10,845 bases of DNA from contig CAZDOD010000095.1 in assembly GCA_964506935.1 (NCBI GenBank), forward strand, positions 1-10,845, in the 5' to 3' direction. Below, piece by piece: positions 6,732 through 10,845 of this stretch; the stretch's first letter is position 1; each line of letters starts with the position of its first letter. Both the position numbers and the translations under genes were made by a program. Below the pieces are notes generated by a model that was given only the letters and a program-made list of their open reading frames with translations, did no database searches and was not told where the DNA came from. This DNA is from CAZDOD01 sp964506935. GTDB taxonomy: Bacteria > Desulfobacterota > Zymogenia > Zymogenales > Zymogenaceae.

Positions 6732-7493
6732 TCACTTTGCAGCTTTCATGTCAATAGGTAATTGGGAGTTATTAGCAATTATCTTGCCAACCTCGTCGGT
6801 GTATTTATTATCTTCTCCATAGATAATTAAGGGCGAAATCACCTTCATTCCGGCCCCTCCCCCTAAGACCGCCTCCACAATGACCATATCTGCGTTACGA
6901 TCTCTTTTCGTATGGACAAATCTCATCCTCTTCGGCTCAAAGCCATTATCCTTGAGCATGAATATGAGGTCTGAAGACCTCTCGGCCGAATATATCATAA
7001 ATAGCTTCCCCTTCGACCTCAAGACGAAATGTGCGGCATCGATTACATCCAAAGCCCCGCCCATTATTTCATGGCGTGCAACACTCCTCTTTTCCTCCTT
7101 ATTTAATCTCCCCGCACCTAACGGACGATACGGGGGATTCGATACCGCAATGTCAAATGAGGTCCTATCGAAATATTCGGCCGGCGTCCTAAAATCGCCC
7201 AGGATATCTTCCATTCTTTCCGAAAGCCCGTTCTCCTTTATGTTTTTTATGGCGAGGTCGTGGAGTTCCTTTTGAATCTCAACACCAACTACCTTAACAT
7301 CCTTATACCTCAAAGACAGGATAAGCCCGATTATACCTACACCGGAGCCGAGGTCTACTATCCTCTTCTCATTTATTATATTTAAAAAGGAAGATAAAAG
7401 AAATGGCTCGAGAGAAAAACGATATCCCGAACTCGGCTGGTGCACTTTGAGTTTGTGGATAAAGGAATTATCGTCTGTTACGACTGAAGTCAT
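6732..7493 (-). CDS. TrmN6-like N6-adenine methyltransferase (COG4123 family)
   Basis: SAM-dependent Rossmann-fold methyltransferase resembling E. coli TrmN6/YfiC, which methylates N6 of A37 in tRNA1(Val). It has 253 residues, close to the family's 245-250. The N-terminal lead-in H-Q-P-S-S-G-Y-R-F-S is at 18-27. The SAM-binding motif D-L-G-S-G-V-G-I-I-G is at 47-56, with an acidic residue at 72 (V-E-I-Q) for the ribose. The catalytic N-P-P-Y is at 119-122, marking an exocyclic-amine methyltransferase. The tRNA target is inferred from the family; other RNA targets are possible. The ATG overlaps the stop of the upstream DUF1015 gene as TAATG, without a strong ribosome binding site, so translation is probably coupled. 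Confidence 0.88.
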   Translation of the reverse strand: MTSVVTDDNSFIHKLKVHQPSSGYRFSLEPFLLSSFLNIINEKRIVDLGSGVGIIGLILSLRYKDVKVVGVEIQKELHDLAIKNIKENGLSERMEDILGDFRTPAEYFDRTSFDIAVSNPPYRPLGAGRLNKEEKRSVARHEIMGGALDVIDAAHFVLRSKGKLFMIYSAERSSDLIFMLKDNGFEPKRMRFVHTKRDRNADMVIVEAVLGGGAGMKVISPLIIYGEDNKYTDEVGKIIANNSQLPIDMKAAK

Positions 7494-8776
7494 TACACAA
7501 GCTTGTAAAAGAGTAGTCCCGACGGCACCTTCGGATAAAAATATGTGCTTTTGTGCGGCATCCTCTCTCCGGCGATTGACACCTCGGTTAACTCATCTAC
7601 GCTGGTGGTGTTGATAAGGAAGGCAAAAGAATCGGCCTCGCGAACGATATCGAATGCATTACGGGCATCGGTCGTATATCTGATCTCAGGGTCTTTAATT
7701 CCCATGACACTTTCTATGATCACATTTTGTAGTATCGAGACATCAAGCTTCTTTACCTCTTCGGGCATATCTTTTGGGAAAAATTCTAAAACGGAATTAA
7801 AATCCGAGAGTGTTACTAAATAAAACTTTTGGCCTCCGGGATAACATACGAAATTTTTTTTCCCTTCTGTCTCAAGGATTGAAATAACAGAAGATACTCC
7901 ATCATTATCGGCTCGAAATTCTTTTATCTTAAAATATCGTCCGAGCTTTTCTTTGAAAGCCGCTTCGTCGAAGCCGGAAGGAATCTTTACTATTCGGTGG
8001 CTAGGGAGGGTGAATACTCCCTCATCATCCATAGGGACAAAGTAGATCATCACATAATGATGGGCGTCTGTCGTTACGCCTTTTTCCTCCATCTCATCTC
8101 TAAACGCCATGATTGTTTCATATCGATGGTGGCCATCGGCAATAAACACCTTTTTGTCTTCCATAATTTTTTCAATCTTTTTATGAAGCGACTTATCCGA
8201 AGACGAGGTAAAGGTGTGCTCGATACCAGAATTATCAGTGAATCTGGTAAGTGTTGGTGCATCCATGATGTTTTTTAATAATCCTTTCGTTTCACCCTTC
8301 GTGTCTTTATAGATGGATAAGATTATGCTCAATTGGAAACCCGTGCTCTTGGTGAGTTTTAGGCGATCAAACTTCGGATTCGCATATGTCCTCTCGTGTG
8401 CATATATATTTCCGCTGTTTAGATCCTCAAGCCTCATAAGGGCGACAAAACCGCTTCTCTTTAGAAGTTTTCCTGATGGAGTGGGAAAGGTCTGGGAATA
8501 CCCGTAGATCGACTCATTCTCATCGGTGACGATGGTTCCTTCATCAAGCCAGAGCGACAGGAAATCTTTGGCCCTTGTGTATCTATTGTCTTTTTCATTG
8601 TCACCCAAAAGATCTTTTCCGAGTATCAGACGGATAACATTTTTCGGGCTCTGGTCGTAGTAGTATTCCTGGTCCTTTTCGGAAATTACGTCGTATGGCG
8701 GAGCTATGATGTTGTATCCGTTCTTCAGGAGTCTGTCTGTGTAGCGAAATCCTCGAAATGGCTTGATTATCGTCAA
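7493..8776 (-). CDS. DUF1015 family protein
   Basis: Conserved protein of the DUF1015 family (COG4198); no characterised function that I can name. It has 427 residues, the usual length, and carries the whole set of family motifs: P-F-R-G-F-R-Y at 6-12, A-P-P-Y-D-V at 25-30, K-N-V-I-R-L at 45-50, H-E-R-T at 127-130, A-D-G-H-H-R-Y-E-T at 213-221, L-P-S-H-R at 257-261 and a C-terminal M-P-H-K-S-T-Y-F-Y-P-K. The D-G-H-H-R run resembles the motif of ParB/sulfiredoxin-fold nucleotide-using enzymes, so a phosphotransferase-like role is possible but only inferred. It has no signal peptide or membrane segments. The start is TTG at 8776-8774 with GAGGA 7 bases upstream (8784-8788); no ATG or GTG in frame fits the conserved N-terminus. 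Confidence 0.92.
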   Translation of the reverse strand: MTIIKPFRGFRYTDRLLKNGYNIIAPPYDVISEKDQEYYYDQSPKNVIRLILGKDLLGDNEKDNRYTRAKDFLSLWLDEGTIVTDENESIYGYSQTFPTPSGKLLKRSGFVALMRLEDLNSGNIYAHERTYANPKFDRLKLTKSTGFQLSIILSIYKDTKGETKGLLKNIMDAPTLTRFTDNSGIEHTFTSSSDKSLHKKIEKIMEDKKVFIADGHHRYETIMAFRDEMEEKGVTTDAHHYVMIYFVPMDDEGVFTLPSHRIVKIPSGFDEAAFKEKLGRYFKIKEFRADNDGVSSVISILETEGKKNFVCYPGGQKFYLVTLSDFNSVLEFFPKDMPEEVKKLDVSILQNVIIESVMGIKDPEIRYTTDARNAFDIVREADSFAFLINTTSVDELTEVSIAGERMPHKSTYFYPKVPSGLLFYKLV

Positions 8777-8783
8777 AAGTCTA

Positions 8784-8788
8784 TCCTC
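8784..8788 (-). promoter_or_regulatory. Ribosome binding site that fixes the UUG start of the DUF1015 gene
   Basis: GAGGA on the minus strand, 7 bases before the TTG at 8776-8774. It supports the non-ATG start, since the conserved P-F-R-G N-terminus begins only five codons later and no other start codon is in frame. Confidence 0.6.
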
Positions 8789-8831
8789 ACAATGATGGTT
8801 ATCTCTATTTCTAAAAAATCATTTTGAAAAG

Positions 8832-8860
8832 AGCATATAGAACATTCGCAAATTTATCAA
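8832..8860 (-). promoter_or_regulatory. Sigma-70-like promoter for the DUF1015-trmN-rpoN genes
   Basis: On the minus strand TTGATA (8855-8860) and TATGCT (8832-8837) are 17 bases apart, matching the -35 and -10 consensus at 5/6 and 4/6 positions. The predicted start point near 8825 leaves a leader of about 50 bases containing the GAGGA site. The region is AT-rich, so a chance match is possible. Confidence 0.4.
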
Positions 8861-8954
8861 TGAAAAAGGGGTGAGCCTTAAAGTATCGAAATTTTCTTAA
8901 ATAAATATTCCCCCTTGTTTTTAAATCAAAAAAACTTTTCTAAAAAAATGCTTT

Positions 8955-9003
8955 TTGTGACGGTCGTCATGAAATTTTAACTATTAAACAGTCACAATAT
9001 TAT
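8955..9003 (+). promoter_or_regulatory. Dyad elements and weak promoter before the small membrane-peptide gene
   Basis: TGACGGTCGTCA (8958-8969) is a 5-2-5 dyad of the kind often bound by TetR-family repressors. TTGTGAC (8955-8961), which overlaps it, is repeated inverted as GTCACAA at 8991-8997. A weak promoter pair TTTAAC (8976-8981) and TATTAT (8998-9003), 16 bases apart, lies between and just after these elements. The placement would let a bound protein control transcription toward the peptide gene at 9055. No regulator gene is in the window. Confidence 0.3.
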
Positions 9004-9054
9004 AGAAAATGGTGGATCAATTACTATAACGTAACAATCTTAGGAGTTTGAGCT

Positions 9055-9153
9055 ATGGTTTCTACATGGTATTTTTTAGTCATAGGAACGATACTTTTTG
9101 TCTACGGTGTTATATTTGTCGGCATATTGGTATCGTGGGTGAAAAACAAATAG
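9055..9153 (+). CDS. Small single-pass membrane peptide, 32 residues
   Basis: I do not recognise a family. The frame begins with ATG, preceded by AGGAG at 9042-9046 with an 8-base gap, the strongest plus-strand ribosome binding site I noticed. It ends with TAG. The peptide is one hydrophobic helix (about residues 5-28, rich in I, V, F, L and G) with aromatic residues at the N-terminal side (W5, Y6) and a short basic end (W-V-K-N-K). This predicts a single-pass protein with its positive tail in the cytoplasm. It is the only plus-strand gene, diverging from the DUF1015 gene and converging on the peptidase gene. Small membrane proteins of this shape often assist a transporter or respiratory complex, but nothing here identifies a partner. 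Confidence 0.55.
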   Translation: MVSTWYFLVIGTILFVYGVIFVGILVSWVKNK

Positions 9154-9204
9154 GCTTTTTTGCTTTTGTCTTCGCCTTTAAAATATCCCGTATAGCATAT
9201 TGCC

Positions 9205-9260
9205 TTTCGGGCTTTAGATCTAATCTCCTTTTATATCTCTTGCAGACATAAAGCCCGAAA
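9205..9260. repeat. Perfect 12-bp inverted repeat around the peptidase stop codon
   Basis: TTTCGGGCTTTA at 9205-9216 and TAAAGCCCGAAA at 9249-9260 are exact inverted copies with a 32-base centre. The right arm lies in the last codons of the P1 peptidase gene and the left arm just past its TAG stop (9222-9220), so the stop codon is in the loop of the RNA. No U-tract follows directly in either direction, so it is not a classic terminator. It could protect the 3' end of the mRNA or act at the boundary between the two convergent genes. Confidence 0.6.
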
Positions 9261-10203
9261 TAGCCTCCGCACTCTTTGCTGCATCGATTATCGCAATTTC
9301 TAACGCCCTTGCGGCAAGCGCCCCGCATATCGTCAGGTCAACATAATCCATACCTCCCATCGATACACAGAATACTGTATCTCCGTCAAGCATTGTATGG
9401 GATGGAAAGATCGTCCTTGCGATTCCGTCGTGTGCCATACGTGCAATCTTGTTCATATCTAGCTTTGTCATGTTTGCCCCGACCGCTACCAGGGCTATAA
9501 TGGTTGAGCTTGCCGGCGGCGCATAGGGATATGATATCTTGTGGATGATCTTTCTCGAATCGACAAATTTCTTTTTTCCCGTGTCGAGTGTCCCGGCGAT
9601 GACATCTCCCGTTTCGGGATCGATTACGTCCCCAAGGGCGTTCACTACACATATTGCTCCCACCTTGAGTCCACCTGCGCCAGTAACCAAAGCCGAGCCC
9701 AGTCCTGACTTTACGGCATATTCCATTCCGTATAGTTTTCCCACCGTCGCCCCTGCCCCTGCTCCTACGTTTCCGCGGGATTTATCTTCAGGTGATGAGG
9801 ACTTGGACGCCTCATAGCCCCAATTATGATCGGGCAGTGCCTTACCTCCGCTCACCGGCAGATCAAAGATAACCGCCGCCGGGACGATCGGGACCTTTCC
9901 ATATCCTGTCTCAATGCCCCTGCCCTCTTCTTTGAGATATTGCATTACCCCCGATGCGGCATCGAGTCCGAAGGCGCTACCGCCGCAGAGGGCTACGGCA
10001 TCTATTGTCTCTACGAGATTCAACGGCGAAAGGAGGTCGGTCTCCCTCGTCCCGGGCGCCCCGCCTCTAACGTCAACACCCGCCGGCACGGAATCGGAAA
10101 AAATTATCACCGTCACTCCCGTGTGATTTTCACTGTCCGTTACGTGCCCGACCGAGATTCCATCGATATCGGTTATATGCCCGACTTTGTTTGTATCGCT
10201 CAT
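9220..10203 (-). CDS. P1 family (S58, DmpA-like) aminopeptidase
   Basis: Self-processing N-terminal-nucleophile hydrolase of the DmpA/BapA group; known members cleave N-terminal amino acids, beta-amino peptides or D-amino acid amides. It has 327 residues, within the usual 320-370. Family segments include I-S-V-G-H at 16-20, G-V-D-V-R-G-G-A-P-G-T-R-E at 42-54, C-G-G-S-A-F-G-L-D-A-A-S-G-V at 73-86, and G-N-V-G-A-G-A-G-A-T-V-G-K at 144-156. The predicted autocleavage site lies at S-S-T (232-234), before I-I-A-L-V-A-V. The nucleophile is probably Thr234 or a neighbouring serine, where many relatives have N-T-T or G-S. No signal peptide is visible, so it is probably cytoplasmic. The substrate is unknown. 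ATG is at 10203 with GGGG about 8 bases upstream. It appears to be its own transcription unit. Confidence 0.92.
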   Translation of the reverse strand: MSDTNKVGHITDIDGISVGHVTDSENHTGVTVIIFSDSVPAGVDVRGGAPGTRETDLLSPLNLVETIDAVALCGGSAFGLDAASGVMQYLKEEGRGIETGYGKVPIVPAAVIFDLPVSGGKALPDHNWGYEASKSSSPEDKSRGNVGAGAGATVGKLYGMEYAVKSGLGSALVTGAGGLKVGAICVVNALGDVIDPETGDVIAGTLDTGKKKFVDSRKIIHKISYPYAPPASSTIIALVAVGANMTKLDMNKIARMAHDGIARTIFPSHTMLDGDTVFCVSMGGMDYVDLTICGALAARALEIAIIDAAKSAEAISGFMSARDIKGD

Positions 10204-10303
10204 TTCTTAAACCCCATAATTGAGATCTCAAGAATATTTTTGGCTCCACGGCTACAAACGATATATCACATCAGGGGTAAAAAGACAATTGAAAAGAGGA
10301 AAT

Positions 10304-10323
10304 AAAAAAGGGGTAAAAACCCC
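10304..10323 (-). terminator. Rho-independent terminator after the membrane-protein gene
   Basis: On the minus strand GGGGT and ACCCC pair across a four-base T loop and are followed directly by TTTTTTATTT. It lies about 57 bases after the stop of the 10381-10782 gene and about 100 bases before the peptidase start. The plus-strand side also has T-rich sequence further on (10329-10347), but with a gap. Confidence 0.75.
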
Positions 10324-10380
10324 CGGTTAAAATTATTTTTATTTTTTGGAATATAGATAAGTAGGGCCAAATTATCTATC

Positions 10381-10782
10381 TCAAAGGGAAAGTTCCTTTT
10401 TGGCCTTATAACTGAAGATAATTATTGGGATCTGAATAATAGACCAGACTATAGGGCCGAATATTTGTGATTCAAAACCAGGTGGAGTTGCTATAAGCAT
10501 ATAAATGCTGTGTGACAACGAAAGGACTAGGGTAACACTCCCTAAAATCATTGCACCTAATAAACCCCATTTGCTTTCCATAGAACAAAATGGGATCAGA
10601 ATTAGAGCCGCTATTGTCATTATTGTATGACGATATTCTCCAAGTGTGAGTATGTAACTTATGAGATCAGGGGCAACAAAACGAAAGCCTATATTAAGGC
10701 CCATGAATATCCACCAAACACTTGTGACCAGTCCAATAATAGTAAAAAGAGTATTATTGGATATCTTCATTGATCTCTTCAT
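10381..10782 (-). CDS. Unrecognised four-helix membrane protein
   Basis: I do not recognise a family. It has 133 residues with four predicted membrane helices at about 11-30, 50-66, 72-97 and 107-124, and short charged ends (K-R-S-M-K at the start, Y-K-A-K-K-E at the end). There is no cleavable signal and no catalytic motif. The loop after helix three contains T-P-P-G-F-E. Two in-frame ATGs compete for the start: 10782, and 10770 four codons later, which has AAGAGA about 4 bases upstream and may be the true one. It is followed by a strong terminator and its upstream region runs off the right edge, so it may be single or the last gene of an operon. Confidence 0.7.
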   Translation of the reverse strand: MKRSMKISNNTLFTIIGLVTSVWWIFMGLNIGFRFVAPDLISYILTLGEYRHTIMTIAALILIPFCSMESKWGLLGAMILGSVTLVLSLSHSIYMLIATPPGFESQIFGPIVWSIIQIPIIIFSYKAKKELSL

Positions 10783-10845
10783 ATCTTAAATCCATAATAG
10801 AGATTTTAGAAAATATTGGTTTCAACTTAAAATATTGTGGTTACA

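Noticed and set aside
9147..9180. T-rich run after the small peptide gene as a terminator
   Set aside because: No stable hairpin precedes the T-runs; the only paired segments are 3-4 bp.
10220..10231. Perfect palindrome TTGAGATCTCAA just upstream of the P1 peptidase start
   Set aside because: A 12-bp palindrome is expected a few times by chance in a window this long, and no promoter is placed sensibly around it.
9826..10305. 159-codon open frame on the plus strand opposite the P1 peptidase
   Set aside because: It is antisense to a clearly recognised gene, is rich in Arg/Ser/Pro/Cys typical of shadow frames, and has no domain pattern.

Overview
The window looks like ordinary chromosome from a Gram-negative, Desulfobacterota/Deltaproteobacteria-type organism of moderate GC. 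I infer this from a sigma-54 gene followed by nitrogen-PTS genes and rapZ, then a mannose-family sugar PTS with its own HPr and Enzyme I. The lineage is an inference from gene content; there is no rRNA or other marker here. No mobile element, CRISPR array, tRNA or rRNA was seen.

Layout, following transcription from right to left, since every gene but one is on the minus strand. At the right edge is an unrecognised four-helix membrane protein (10381-10782) with a clear intrinsic terminator behind it (10304-10323). Next is a P1-family (S58, DmpA-like) self-processing aminopeptidase (9220-10203), whose stop codon lies inside a perfect 12-bp inverted repeat. Between this gene and the next minus-strand gene is a mostly non-coding stretch (8777-9219). 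It holds a 32-residue membrane-peptide gene on the plus strand (9055-9153), too small for usual gene finding, with a strong ribosome binding site and dyad elements upstream. It also holds a sigma-70-like promoter for the leftward genes.

From 8776 down to the left edge is a tightly packed block: a DUF1015 protein (UUG start), a TrmN6-like N6-adenine methyltransferase coupled by TAATG, rpoN, ptsN (EIIA-Ntr), rapZ, and mannose-family EIIA, EIIB, EIIC and EIID. The block ends with HPr and Enzyme I (ptsI, cut off by the left edge). A hairpin followed by a U-rich tract between ptsN and rapZ (4615-4636) probably splits it into two transcription units or attenuates readthrough.

How the genes fit together: Enzyme I takes phosphate from PEP and passes it to HPr. 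HPr can pass it to the EIIA/EIIB/EIIC/EIID sugar permease encoded next to it, and also to PtsN, a regulatory EIIA encoded beside sigma-54. RapZ is an RNA-binding/P-loop regulator that in enterobacteria links amino-sugar status to regulation. The cluster therefore joins sugar uptake, PTS signalling and sigma-54 control in one locus. Two genes often found in such clusters, the hibernation factor hpf/raiA and the HPr kinase hprK, are absent, although HPr keeps the serine that HPr kinase would phosphorylate.
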